From Vermamoeba vermiformis (taxonomy: Eukaryota; Tubulinea; Echinamoebida), in NCBI GenBank assembly GCA_045837725.1, contig JBEWZL010000266.1:496001-560000 (forward strand): 64,000 bases of DNA, read 5' to 3'. Below are positions 32,103 to 43,782 of the stretch, piece by piece. Numbering within the stretch: the stretch's first letter is position 1; the number at the start of each line of letters is the position of its first letter. Position numbers and translations under genes: made by a program. The notes beneath the pieces were generated by a model. The model made no database searches and was not told where the DNA came from. It saw only the letters and a program-made list of their open reading frames with translations.

Positions 32103-34911
32103 ATGGCGGATATTGAAAAGGAAATTGAAACCCTGGCCAAGGAATTCAAAGGTAAATCCAGTTGCGCAATCTCGCCAAATTCCATTTAGAATGATATTTC
32201 ATGCGCTACTTATATTAATCGATAAGTAGTACCGAGCATTATACCTTTTTGATTAATTAACAGAGATTTTTCTATCCGTTACAAAAAATCTTTTAATTTA
32301 ATAATTTAATTGACTGACAAAATAAATAATCATTACTTATAGGCCTTGGAGAAAAGCAACTCGAGAATGGCATTAAAAAATTCCACGAGTACGATTTGAA
32401 CAAGAACGGAAAGATCGACAAGGATGAGTTTATCCGTTTGACGTCGGATCTCGTCCCTGGAGTATCTAAGCAGCTTTTAACACGCTTGGCTGAACGTACA
32501 TTTGCAAAGGCCGATAAAGATAAGGTAAAGAACCGAAATTGAGCCGACAAAATCTTTGAGATTTCCAAATCTACCTTAGAATCACTTCTCTAATTGAATA
32601 TTGGTCTAATACTTGTTCTATAGTCCGGAAGTATTAATTTGCACGAGTTTTTGGAGTCCTATAAGGATATTTTCTCTCAAGAACGAAAACAAGTCGCGAT
32701 CATTTTGCAGCCCGACTTTCCTGGCTGGAGCTTAGAGCAAATTGAATCCGCTCTAGAAAAATTTGAGAAATATGATCTCGATAAGAGTGGTATCCTGGAT
32801 CGTGACGAGTTTTACCAACTTAAAGAAGAGATCTTGGGTCCGAAATTCTCGAAGCTCTTGCTGAGATACGCCTCGGAGGATGTATTGAAAAAAGGTACGT
32901 TCCTTTAGTGTATTAAAATAGTATAGTAATTTTAATCATAATACAGCCGATAAGGACAATACTGGCGCATTATCCGAACAAGAATTTTTGGATGCGTTCA
33001 GCGAGATCTTCTCCGCCAAGGTCGATACTAATGCTAAAGTGTCGGTATCCGCTACTACAGCTGTAAGTAACTTTTATTATGATAATATTGATATACGTTC
33101 CTTTTGAAAACTCGATCCGTCTTCATCTTTTTCATTCTATTTCTGGCATAAAATTCATTCAGTACTATTTTTAGTTCAACGAATTCGTTGCTGCAGATTC
33201 ATTAGAAGCCATTATGAATCGATTTGATGAGTTGAAAGAGGCGCTACAGTGGACTGCAGGCCAGGACATTTACACGCAGTTGAAGAACCAAACAAAGTCT
33301 GACACACGTGTCAATGTGTTGTGGCGTTTGTTGGACACGAAGAGAGCTAAGGTAATTACCATTATTTTCTTTTTGAAATGATTTTTCTTCGTGATGTGAG
33401 AAGCACTATTTTGACACGTGTCACTGACTATCTTTGCAGCCCGATTACAAGCCCAACGTGTTTTTATCTCAGTCCCGAGCTCTCGTAGTTGGTGCAGGCC
33501 CTGGTGGATTGCGCACTGCAATTGAACTGTTGTTATTGGGCATGAAAGTCACCATCGTCGAGAGGTAAAAAATATTCATTTTGTGAGTCTTAGTTTGATC
33601 GTTAATTGTTTGTTTTATTAGACGAAGAAAGTTCTCACGTAACAATTTGTTGCATTTATGGCCCGCTAGCATTAGAGATTTGACCAACATTGGTGCCAAA
33701 TATTTTTACCCCAAGTTCTGTGTCGGCGGTATCAATCACTGTGCCATTCGAAAACTTCAAGGTCTATTGTTGAAGATTGCTCTTATTCTCGGTGCCGATG
33801 TTTTGGTCAACGTGCAATTCAAAGGCATTAAGCCACAAGTCGAAAAAAGTGCCACGGGAAGATGGGTCTGGACCGCTGATGTCGAGGGTCGTGCCAACCA
33901 ACCAATTGATCAAAACGTGCTTAAATTCACGCACTTTATTGGCTCCGACGGCGCTAATTCACAGATTGCTACGCAACTCCATTATGACCGCAAGGTTCGT
34001 TACGAAATATTACCAAATATGGCAAGTCACGTGACTAACTTTTCCGCAGGTTTTCCAAGGCTCGCAAGCTATTGGCATTACAGCTAATTTCGTTAATGAA
34101 GGCACTAAGGCCGAGCAAACGCTCAACGAATTTGGCTTAATGTCGGTGTACAATCAAAAGTACTTTAGCGACTTGGAAGCGAAGCAAAATGTCGTGTTGG
34201 AGAACTTAGTTTATTATCGCGGCGAAACACATTACTTTGTGATGACGGCCAAGAAACAGAATTTGATTGCCAATGGCGTGCTGAAAGCTGATTTCCAACA
34301 GCCGCAAGATCTGTTGGCACGTGGCAACGTGGAAGTCAAGCAACTTGAAGACTTTGTGCGACGAGTTGCTAAACACGTGGGCTTGCCTGACACTGCAAAA
34401 TTCGCTGATCAAGGTGAGTAATCAAAACAATAATGATTGGTTAGAGCTTCACAAGTTGGATCAGATCCGAAAAAAACAGATCGACCAGATCTAATATTGA
34501 TCGTTTTTAATAGGTCAAGGCGGTGCTAAAGACGTGGCTATTTTTGATTTTTCTAAGAAACAAGAGAGCGGTCAGAACTTCAGATTCATCGAGTTCGAAG
34601 CTAACGGCACTAAAGCCAAGTTGTTCACTGCCTTGGCTGGCGATGCTTTAGTAGAACCGTTTTGGCCTCAAGGCACCGGTGCCAATCGCGCTGTGTTGTC
34701 TGCGTTGGATACAGCCTGGACCATCAAGAAATTCGCGGAATTATCGGCCAATCAGCCCAATGTCATTGATCAAGGACCGCAAGTTGAAGCATTGACAAAG
34801 GCGTTGCAAAAGAATTATCGAATTATGGTCGCTGCTTCGCCTGAAGATCTGCAAGATAACTTCAGCTTGCACTCGCTGGATCCGAACACTCGCTATAAGA
34901 AGCGTTTCTAG
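32103..34911 (+). CDS. four-EF-hand protein fused to a MICAL-type FAD monooxygenase
   Basis: The start is MADIEKEIETLAKEFK. Four EF-hand loops follow, each with acidic ligands in canonical places: DLNKNGKIDKDE, DKDKSGSINLHE, DLDKSGILDRDE and DKDNTGALSEQE. Then comes a complete MICAL monooxygenase domain. It shows VVGAGPGGLRTAIELLLLG (FAD dinucleotide fold), FSRNNLLHLWPASIRDL, ITANFVNEGT, NLVYYRGETHYFVMTAKKQ, then GDALVEPFWPQGTGANRAVL and LDPNTRYKKRF. MICAL enzymes oxidise actin methionines to disassemble filaments and need NADPH. Animal MICALs have CH and LIM domains after the enzyme; this protein ends at the enzyme and has EF-hands in front. Calcium control of actin oxidation is the natural inference. 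The reading is intact across eight or so introns. Confidence 0.93.
33412..33423. promoter_or_regulatory. TGACACGTGTCA palindrome in an EF-hand/MICAL intron
   Basis: An exact copy of the 12-base palindrome also found in introns of INTS11 and the PPDK-like gene. A further shorter copy lies in the exon just upstream (about 33303). Confidence 0.35.
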
Positions 34912-34955
34912 AAAATAATACTTAAAGATTTGTAACGTAAATTATTATACTTGGT

Positions 34956-37900
34956 TTATTCAGTTGAACTTTTAGCGTTACGTTCGAGTTTCAGGTACGG
35001 ACAAACAACGTTATGTTGATAATCGTACCAATGCTTGGTAAAGCAATTTCGGCTGCAGTAAAATGATTCTTTGCATTTCTGACAAAATAGTAAGTCGGAC
35101 TCGGGGTCAGTGCAGTAGTGGCACATTTGCTCAAAATGCAGAACTTCGAAGCAGTTCTTGTTCGTCACTTTGATCGCTGATCGTTGGTCGCCTGCGATGC
35201 GAACATAGGGATTGTAAATTCTGATCCATTGACCGACTCTAATATGCATCAAACTTATGTCATCGTAAATCAATATGCGCGAAGTATTTCCTAAAAATAA
35301 TTAATAATTTCGCAATATTCAGAATTTTTTAAAAACTGTTACCTCGTTTGTCCTCAACGACAGTGAAAATTCCTTCAATTTTCGAAGGCGGTGCCAGAAT
35401 AAGACAATCAGTAAACCCTTCGTATATGAATTCTTTGGAAAAATCCAAGTCTTCGAAGAATAATTCTTGTTGGCGACTTTTTGTTGTTGGATCTGGTTGT
35501 CGCACGTGTTCAATTGAAGTACGAACTGTTACTGTCCCTCTTTCAACCAAAGTTTTAGAGTTTTGGTTTGTTATAAGTATAATATAAATACTTACTCTTC
35601 TACGGGAGTTGTTAGTATTTTGAGAGTGTCCTTCAATTTATTATGTTGATGAACGATCAATTCTTTTCTTCGTACATCGTTGATTTTGAGGAACGGAGGA
35701 CAACGATTCAAGATATTTTTGGACATGAGGTACATTGCAACTGTTCGTTTTTCTTCGAGCTCATCTTGTGCTCTTTGGAATAATTTTAACTGTGTTCTTT
35801 CGGCCAATATCCCTCGTTGGTACATTTCAAAAGTTTTCTGAGCCCGGTTGCTCTTCATGAAAATATCCGCTAAACAAAAATACGCTAAAAAATATTAGTA
35901 CATTTCAATAAATTTCTTCGCGGTTGATTACCTTTGGGAACCCAGTAGTGATCAGAAGGTGCTCTATTAATAAACGACAAATAAGTGTCGAGTGTTTTAG
36001 TTATTCGTGCTTTGTAAAATCTCAAATCGAGATTATACGGATCCTGCGCTATCGCCCAATGAATTATTTGTAATGCTTTCTGTGGTTCTCCAAGTTCGCT
36101 TAATTCAAGAGCCGATCTTGCAGCAACGTATGAGTTGGTTTTCATCACGTTTGGTAAATCGCTGGGCGGATATCGCAAGTAAAATCCGCAGACTGCCAAA
36201 TCAATTGGGTTAACTTTCGTTCCGTTCTTTAGCACGTCGTCAACAACCATCTTTAAATAATATTCGACATCTTCACTTAATTTCAGAAAATGGCCGCATG
36301 ATTGAATCGCTGAGCTGAACATCTCAAGAATATAATCATCGTGTGCATTTGTTTCCATTGTATATAACGTTTTAATTCCTTGCTGATAATTTTGCCATCC
36401 GATTAATATTCTGTGTGCTGTATCAGAAAAATCAGCTTGTTTCTCCAAATCAATAAGAGCGTCTTCAGTCATTTCAGCTGTCATAGTTTCTAATTTTGCC
36501 ATTTTTTCGTCTTGTTCGCACCAAGCTGAAAATAAACAGTAAGTCTACGAACAATAGTTTTTTTTGAATGATCACTTACACGCAATCGATGAGGTTTTCG
36601 CTTCTTGCTTAAGTTCTGCTTCAACGTCCATACTGAGCCCGCTCGCGACAGCTTTTTCATACAATTGACGTGCTTTTTCAAGGTTCTTCTTGACTCCGTG
36701 GCCGTCTCTGAATAAATCACCCATATTCGCGTACGCGCGAGCACACCCCTTTGCAGCAGCGCTTTTGAACACTTCCATCGCTTCTGAGTACTTTCTTTCC
36801 ATTTTTAACACACAGCCTAGGTTCAACTCTCCTTCAGGGAGCCCTAGATCCGCACTCTTTTGGAACCAGTATTTGGCCTCCGTTAAATCTAGCTCAACTC
36901 CCGTTCCTCGCATATACTTCATTCCTAATGCATTGTAACTTTCAACAACACCTTAATAATATTGCTAGTATTAGGGCAGGAATAGAGAATATACCAAAAA
37001 AGTGCTCGTACCTTGTTTCTTTGGGCTAAATTTCACGGCTCTTTTCAACAAATCTACAGCGGTGTATACATCTTGTTTGACACCCAATCCTAATGTGTAC
37101 AAATATGCCTGGACCAAGTCTTAGTAATTTGTTATGAAGATATTATTGGACGAAATCAACGTTACCAAATTTAGCAAGCCTTCCGGGTCTCCGGCATTTC
37201 CTGCTCTTTCGTAAAGTTTTGCTGCAGCTTTATAGTTCTTGTTGTAGTCTCGTTCAACATGGCCTTGCATAACTAATGCCGGAGGAAAATTAGCAGGGAC
37301 TGCTTCTGATAGAAACGAGTTCAGTTCAAAGTTTGGAAACTGCTTTTTCCACTACATAACAAACCATTAGTACTTATAATTTACTTATTCGTGCGAATCC
37401 GTTTTTGCACGAACAACGCAGGCAATTTGAACGAGCAAAACAATAAAAATTGCAAATCATTTCATCAGCATTAAATGACTTACTTTTTCTCTGTCTTCAC
37501 TTTCAGACTTCGGGTGATATCGCTCGTCTAAGTTCTCCTTAGCAGCTTTGTAGTACATGTTTTGTTTGACTTTGGCAATGTATTTTAAAATGTGGTAATC
37601 ATCAGGGCGAAGTTTTCGCGCCATTTCCAAACCTTATAAGAGTAATTAATTAACGTATTAATATTTAAAAACCTTTTACGTACTTAAAGCGGTGCCTTTT
37701 AAATCACCGAGCCACTCTTGCCCTTGAGCGTATCGATAGAATAACTTCGGGTTCATCTCAATCAATAAAGCCTTTTCTATGTTCAATTTGGCGTCTTTTA
37801 TCATTTCTGCTGTTGTGCCATCCCACAAGACGAGAGCTGCCATCTGATTCGAAGCGACTTTGACAAATATGTCACCCGGCAAATTGGGCATTGCAAGGAC

Positions 37901-38591
37901 ATGGTTGTAGTTGAGTAAAGCGTTCTTATAGTCTTTTGCCATAAAGTATTTGTTTCCTTCTTCTTTGAGACGGTTTGCTTGTGCCTCAGGCGAGAGTCCC
38001 TGCGACTCGTTCTCCAGATGTACTTGTACTTGTGAAACAGCTGGTTGGACTTCCGCCGTTGAGTTAGCTTTCTCCGTCTTTACGTTCGCGTGTTCTTGCG
38101 TAGTATTACTTGAAAGAGCTGTGTCAATGAAGGCGGAGTCTAATCCGCAATCGAGTAGAACTGTTCGCAGCTCTTCTTCAAGTGGCGTTTGATTTTTCGG
38201 CAATTCTACACCGCACTTGGCAAGTACTTGCTTAAGTGCCTTCAAATTTTTGGCTAGAACGCGGTCTTCCTTAATTCTTCGGTCAAGTTTGTCAAGCAAT
38301 CCGTCGATGAGCAACTCAGTCTTGGCGTCGGAGCTATCTTTAATTTGATAACGCTCAAAATGTGTTTTAAGAACGAAACTCCGAGCGAGGAGAACGTATC
38401 TCTCCAAAATAACCCTAGTAAAATCGGATTTAAAATCATTTTTAACAAAACATTGTTTAAAAAAATTGCAAGTAATTTTTTTTGAATTTGGTATCAACGA
38501 AGACTATTAATTGCGTTTGAATTATAGTTATTTTACGTAAATGCTTAAAAGAATTGAGACACTGATTCACTTACGTTGGATTTTCTTGCAT
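34956..38591 (-). CDS. TPR / Sel1-repeat / MYND zinc-finger protein
   Basis: The start MQENPT (ATG at 38591) splices into RVILERYVLLARSFVLKTH. The order is: a helical N-terminus, TPR (KEEGNKYFMAKDYKNALLNY ...), several Sel1-like repeats (AAKLYERAGNAGDPEGLLNL, EAKYWFQKSADLGLPEGEL, CARAYANMGDLFRDGHGVKK), further TPR-like helices (36502-35590), and a C-terminal MYND finger. The finger is CHYC ... CQKC ... YCSRNC ... HNVVC, with all expected ligands. MYND fingers bind proline-rich peptides, and TPR and Sel1 repeats bind partner proteins, so this is an adaptor. No SET domain is seen, so a methyltransferase role is unlikely. Many short introns; no frame break noticed. Confidence 0.85.
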
Positions 38592-38972
38592 GGTTTAGAG
38601 AATAGCATAAATATCTGTATATAAACACGCACGACGCCATTTTATGTTGCCCAAAACGACGTGTTTGTTGGAAATCTCGCGACACGCTGGAACACAAACG
38701 TCAGGATCTGATGACGAATTATTTAATCGATCTAAGACTGGAGGTCTCCCATTGAAAACAAGATAGGGCATATTTATGTTTTGCGAATCAACAAAGTTTC
38801 GCGCATCTTTCTTTCTAAATCCGGCGAGAACGTAGAATTTAAAGCTCAAACAGAAAGTCCAGTAAAGAATAGAAGTGGATTTAGTAAAAGGACCGTTCAA
38901 GCAAAGAATTCAAAGTTTCGGTTTTGGGAATACAGGAAGGCATCGCATCCGTCAATTTATTTGCTGCATTTC
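38592..38972. other. divergent promoter region
   Basis: A gap of about 380 bases between the start of the TPR/Sel1/MYND gene (minus) and the start of the gene at 38973 (plus). A 71-codon plus-strand frame from 38781 overlaps the next start but has no domain signal. No RNA gene is seen. Confidence 0.45.
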
Positions 38973-39869
38973 ATGAGCTATACCCCAAGAAAGTAAGCAA
39001 TTGATTGCTTAATCCTCGAGATTACTAATGGCGCAGGCAAAAATTGTCCGCGTTATCCGACAACGCGCCTTTTCACGAAGTAAGCGTTGCTGATCAAGAA
39101 TCCCAAAACTTCGGCTATTTGGTACGCTAATGTTACTAGTGATTCGTTTGTACTTAATATTCAAACAGGATAACGGAATGGTGCTATCAGATCTTCCTCC
39201 CCAAGAAGATCCACTCGTCCCTGGTTTTACAGTTAGTCTTACTGTGGACGAACTCCTTCATCAGTCATATATTAAATACGATGCAAGCACAAATACAGTG
39301 AACTTCGATTGCAATATAAATGTGGTCGCTCCATATCAATACAGCAACCAAGCTGGCGCTGACTACGCTGAATGGGTACGTCGTCATGACCCTTCAGAAA
39401 TAATGCAACCAGGCGATGTTGTTGGCGTCATTAGCGGCAATCAAGGCATTACAAAGACCATACTTCCATCGTACGTAGTCAGCGTGATCAGTACTCGGCA
39501 TGCACTATGCGCGAATCTCCCACCACCAAATATTCGCCCGCAAGGAGAGCCAGTAGCGTTCAAAGGTCAAGCACCCGTCAAAATAATAGGAAAAGTAAGC
39601 TATTTGATTTGTGTTCTTTTGCGACTGACTTGGCTTCTTAGGTCAAACTGAACGATATCATCGTTCCGTCAGGTAAAAATGACGGCACGGGCATTGCAAA
39701 GCGATTTTGTAAGGACCCCGAGCTGATGAATCACGTTGTTGGCCAGGCTTGGGAAGAATCAAACGACGAAGGTGTCAAACTTGTCAATTGCATGATCGAC
39801 ATTAAGAGTCCAGATATTGGCGTAAAATGTGTGCTCTTCTTTTGTCCTATTGCAACTTCTAACCAGTAG
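38973..39869 (+). CDS. protein with an ADYAEW-type intramolecular-chaperone-like domain
   Basis: The start MSYTPRK splices to QKLSALSDNAPFHEVS and on to DNGMVLSDLPPQEDPLVPG. The key stretch is AGADYAEWVRRHDPSEI, then PGDVVGVISG, SVISTRHALCANLPP, GQAPVKIIGKVKLNDIIVPSG and NDGTGIAKRF. The ADYAEW box with the G(D/K)xVGVISG and VKxxGxVxxxDxIVPSG motifs recalls the autoprocessing or chaperone-like domain at the end of bacterial cell-surface and fibre proteins. The assignment is by motif only. Whichever acceptor is used after about 39820, the frame meets a stop within a few codons (39867 or soon after) or at about 39920-39975. The next block starts at 39923 in another frame. It may be an independent gene or the first part of a decayed larger gene. 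Confidence 0.55.
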
Positions 39870-39922
39870 CTCGCAGCGGAAGACAAGGATGAAAAGAAGC
39901 ACTCGCAGCTCCAGGAATTATC

Positions 39923-42395
39923 ATGTTTAACTTGGCTAACAAGGATAACGAGAGTTCATTCATCGATGTGCATTTAGCAGACCCAACGGCTGTGTTTGCC
40001 GAGCTCAAAAACGTAATTCAGAGTCTACTGGAAGATGTGTCCGGGTTGACCGTCATAGTTTGGGTCGATAAATCTGCCGTCCCTGGATTCATCAAGACTC
40101 AATTCCTACGCGATTTTGGAGTACCCGATGCCCTCAGCGGAGGAGTAGCAATTACGGAAAAGGAATCCCTTGTACTTGTGGAAGAATGGAACCGAGATGT
40201 GTCGTACCCCAAGTACGAACCTACCGACTTTGACCAGCGAGTTAAGAGCGTGGTGGGAGTGAGTCAGAACCTCCTAGCAACATATGATCTTGCTAAACTG
40301 GACCGCCATGACAACCATACGATGATCATAAGCATTGATATTCCCCCACATGAAGTGTTGGACGTCAAGCGTGCAGTGAAGAACGCAAGTCTCACAAGCC
40401 TCATTATGAGATACCCTATTACCCGAGGATTTAGGACTAGCGAACGAGTTCAACTATATCAACTAAATCTCGATTCGCTTCCTCCTATCGATAAGCTTCA
40501 TGTAGCACGACAAGAGTTGTGGGCAAAGTCTGCGATTCCGCATGAAAACATACCGAAGGGCATCACGAGCGGCAGATTAAATATGGCTAATTCTTGGGAA
40601 TTGAAACCGTTTGAGCTCCCACAGTTGAAGGGTATGTACAATAGCTATGGGATCTTGCTGCAGTACTAACGTAATTACCAGAGCATGTCTTTGTAGAACA
40701 TTTAGAATGCAAGGTACGTGAGCATTAACTGCATTAACAATCTAACCGTTGTAGGCAATGGCACTTCAAAACGCTATCGCTATGCAACACGGAACCGCTA
40801 TATTAATCATGGGTGGCTTTACGTCAAACAATGACTTAAACGAGCACATTTACAAAGTCGTGCAAGATTCTTCAGGTCAGTTCAACAAATTCTTTTTGTT
40901 TAAGTTAACTTTTCTCCCGTAGGACATGTGCACAGTTTTATACAAATCAAATCAAACGCCTTCCGCTCGGACAGTTTGTTGTTTAAGTTGTCGAATAAGG
41001 AAGTGGCCGTACTTCACCAAGCAGAAGATTCAATCGATTTTTCAGTAATGCGGCCTGAAGGTCAGTTGCGGTTCTTATTATTTTTAAACTCAATCTAACC
41101 CACGTGATAGAGAGTCTTTCAACAAAGAGAATTGGGCAGGTTAGCATTAAAGGAGTACCAAAGAGCGTATGTCAGCATAACCAAAGCTATTACATTGCCA
41201 CGCAATTGGTGCATAAGCTCGCTGTGTACAAAGTGTCACTGGACTGTAAGTGAACTGCTAAAGCCAACGAACGAAACAACGCAGCAAACTGATTCATTTT
41301 CAGTGTCCTCTTGCAAGCTATTCGCAACACTTAATTACGTTGACATTAGTTCTGTTGAGTTTGTTCCTTCAAGTACTCTACACGTGCATGTCAATAACGA
41401 CTTATATCTGCTTGGTAAGACAATGTAAGTGCCTGTCATTCGTTAATATAGTACAGATGAATCTTCGTTCAAACGAAAGGCAACGATTCAAAACGTCGTC
41501 GATATTTCTGGCACGAAACTTTTACACTTGGAGCTGGTTAACAACAAAATGACTCTCCAACAAACTGATAGTAAGTCCATTTCTTACCGTGCTGCAATTG
41601 ACAATGTTGTAGTTGGCCGTTACTCTGAACCGACAACTATCGGAGAGCTTCTTGAAGTATTGCCTCGCACTAGATTTAGTTGCACCAAAATCAGTGAGAA
41701 CAAATACGCGCTGTTCGGCGGTGTTTCTCCAACGGGTGAAGTTTTGAACGATATCTTTACGTTCTTGGTCCAGCCACCAGATCCAATGAGACATTATACA
41801 AACAGTATGCGCAGCACAATATGATCTAAATATCCATAATCTCACATATACGTTGTCAGTTTGGGCTGCTAAGTTCAAGATTTTCTCGCAAGAGAAGAAA
41901 ACTCGCATTGTTAAGTACGAGCAAGATGCGATTAAAGCCAGCGAGCAAAACAATCACATCAAAGCAGCCAAGCTGTACGAAGGATTATCCAAAGCATGTC
42001 CTTCGTTTGACTACTACCTGAAGTTCGCTGATGCTCTGATAAGGTCTAAAACTGACGCCGAAATTTCTCACTTTCAAGCGAAAATTGAAGTGGCTATGCA
42101 ATTAGCGTCAGAATATGTTCAAAACTACGATGATAAAGTTCAGGTACGACAAGGAGTAGAAAGCGATAATTTGCCTGCTAATGCTTCGTAGGTCGATGAA
42201 GTAAAGGCAAGACTAGCATCAAAACTTCCAATATCAGTCCCGGAACAACTGAAGGTTTCCGATCAAGAATTAACTTCATCATTCAAATCTTTGGCAATTG
42301 CAACCGCAAGCAACAACTCATCAAGTTTACACGGACGATTCGAAACAGCCCTGATGAAATTAGATCAAATTGAGGCAGTGAAGTGTAGTAACTAG
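39923..42395 (+). CDS. kelch-like beta-propeller candidate, unknown function
   Basis: A multi-exon block beginning MFNLANKDNESSFIDVHLADP. The first 250 residues are unrecognised (SGLTVIVWVDKSAVPGFIK ...). Later exons carry kelch-like blades, for example AIAMQHGTAILIMGGFTSNND and SCTKISENKYALFGGVSPTG, and then a helical end (EQDAIKASEQNNHIKAAKLYE, TPR-like). The frame ends at TAG 42393-42395 inside a duplicated 15-base unit, and reading resumes in another frame just after it. The neighbours on both sides run in the same direction with almost no gap, which is compatible with one long gene broken in at least two places. Confidence 0.5.
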
Positions 42396-42410
42396 AAGTG
42401 TAGTAACTAG
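42381..42410. repeat. tandem duplication of a 15-base unit
   Basis: AAGTGTAGTAACTAG occurs twice in a row. The unit carries stops in two of its three frames and marks the exact place where the upstream reading ends and the downstream one begins. Confidence 0.85.
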
Positions 42411-43687
42411 AAGGAGTTAACATCGAAGAACGCTACAAAACTTATTTGAGCCGGCCAAACGCTGAATTATTTGTTCAACATCTAGCAGAGAAATGCTGTA
42501 GCAACTCCAAGCTAGAACATTGGGCGATATGGCTGGTCAATAATTATGCGGCATTGCTGAAAAGCCTGTCGCTCCTTCGGCTTGCGATTCTGGAAAATCA
42601 ACGAAAGCTAGTGGACCAACTATTGAACTTACGCTTGACAAGTGATATCAATTCTCAGAACCTGATTACAAAAGACGACCAAGAAATAGCGGAGTTAGCG
42701 GCGAAGAAAGATTTTGCGTCAGTCATTAAGTTTTGCTACAATACTAATACCCTAAAGCCCATACACAAAATCGTCAGCGCAGCATGTACTTTTGCGAGCG
42801 AAGAATCGTTCAATTTATTGCTCGAACTTAAAGTACCCGTCGACGGAATGGATGCGATCCAAAAATGCATCGCAAGCATGTCAAAAACTGATTCGCAGAA
42901 GAGAATGCGAATGATAGAAAAAATTGTCAAAACGAAGGACAAACTTCAAGCAGATCAAATCTTATCTTGGACACTCAAGCGGCACAACCTTGATTGGTTC
43001 AACCAAATCTTTGGCATTCTTCGCAGAAGCTCACTAGATGAATCGGCAACCAAGAGTATACATCCGCTATTAGTCTTTTTAGAAGAAACACATAGCTGGG
43101 ACATTGATGACATCGAGCCTATTCTGCAAGTTATTGCCAACGAAGGGCATTTCAACGAATGCGTTCAAGTACTTGACAAAATATTTACCAACTTCAACAA
43201 ACACGATGACGAAGATGTGATAGTTGAGCTATTTAGAGTTTTGAATGAGCTTTTTCCGAACGTAGACTTAGTCGGAGCAGAGCCTAATCTTCTCGATTAC
43301 TTTTTAAAGCAAGATTTGATTGACGATGACCACGTTGATATTTTCTTCAAGTTCTTAGTTGAGATTGGATTCAGAAGCTGGAAGTTGACAGACGAAAAGC
43401 GCGGAAGAATTCTTGCTCGACTGAAGCGAATGGCCAATACGGCAACGCAAGATATTGTCAAGAAGACTTTCAGCAGCTTACCAGCGAAGTTTATTGGTCT
43501 ATTATTGCTCGATCTGCTAAATTCTGAAGAAAATTTATCCATAGAGTCGATCAAACTGGCTGAAGTTATCCGAAATCACGGCAAGATCCTCTTGCTTGAG
43601 GAAATCGACCGAAAAGCTTTGTTGCAGCTCGCTCAGCGCAAGAACATTTCATCGCTCATTGAGGTACTTCGAAAAGAAAATAAATGA
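42407..43687 (+). CDS. helical-repeat protein or detached C-terminal part of the upstream gene
   Basis: An uninterrupted frame of about 425 codons with no ATG near its beginning (LEGVNIEERYKTYLSRPNAEL). It is rich in amphipathic helices. Some resemble degenerate ankyrin or ARM units (ASEESFNLLLELKVPVDGMD, EDVIVELFRVLNELFPNVDL). It ends SSLIEVLRKENK at TGA 43685-43687. I recognise no family. The missing start and the abutting upstream frame suggest it belonged to the preceding gene. As an independent gene it would need an unseen first exon or an internal ATG such as the one near 42850. Confidence 0.45.
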   Translation, partial: LEGVNIEERYKTYLSRPNAELFVQHLAEKCCSNSKLEHWAIWLVNNYAALLKSLSLLRLAILENQRKLVDQLLNLRLTSDINSQNLITKDDQEIAELAAKKDFASVIKFCYNTNTLKPIHKIVSAACTFASEESFNLLLELKVPVDGMDAIQKCIASMSKTDSQKRMRMIEKIVKTKDKLQADQILSWTLKRHNLDWFNQIFGILRRSSLDESATKSIHPLLVFLEETHSWDIDDIEPILQVIANEGHFNECVQVLDKIFTNFNKHDDEDVIVELFRVLNELFPNVDLVGAEPNLLDYFLKQDLIDDDHVDIFFKFLVEIGFRSWKLTDEKRGRILARLKRMANTATQDIVKKTFSSLPAKFIGLLLLDLLNSEENLSIESIKLAEVIRNHGKILLLEEIDRKALLQLAQRKNISSLIEVLRKENK

Positions 43688-43782
43688 TTGTGTTTAATAA
43701 TGAGATTTCCCTTGCCTGGCACAAATCGCCTGTTTCGACAAAAAAACATTCGAACGAATTTATTTCCGACAAAACATACACA

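Noticed and set aside
42381-42410. The duplicated 15-base unit as a tiny intron bridging the two frames
   Set aside because: All GT..AG choices give 26-33 bases, shorter than every other intron here, and none restores an open frame.
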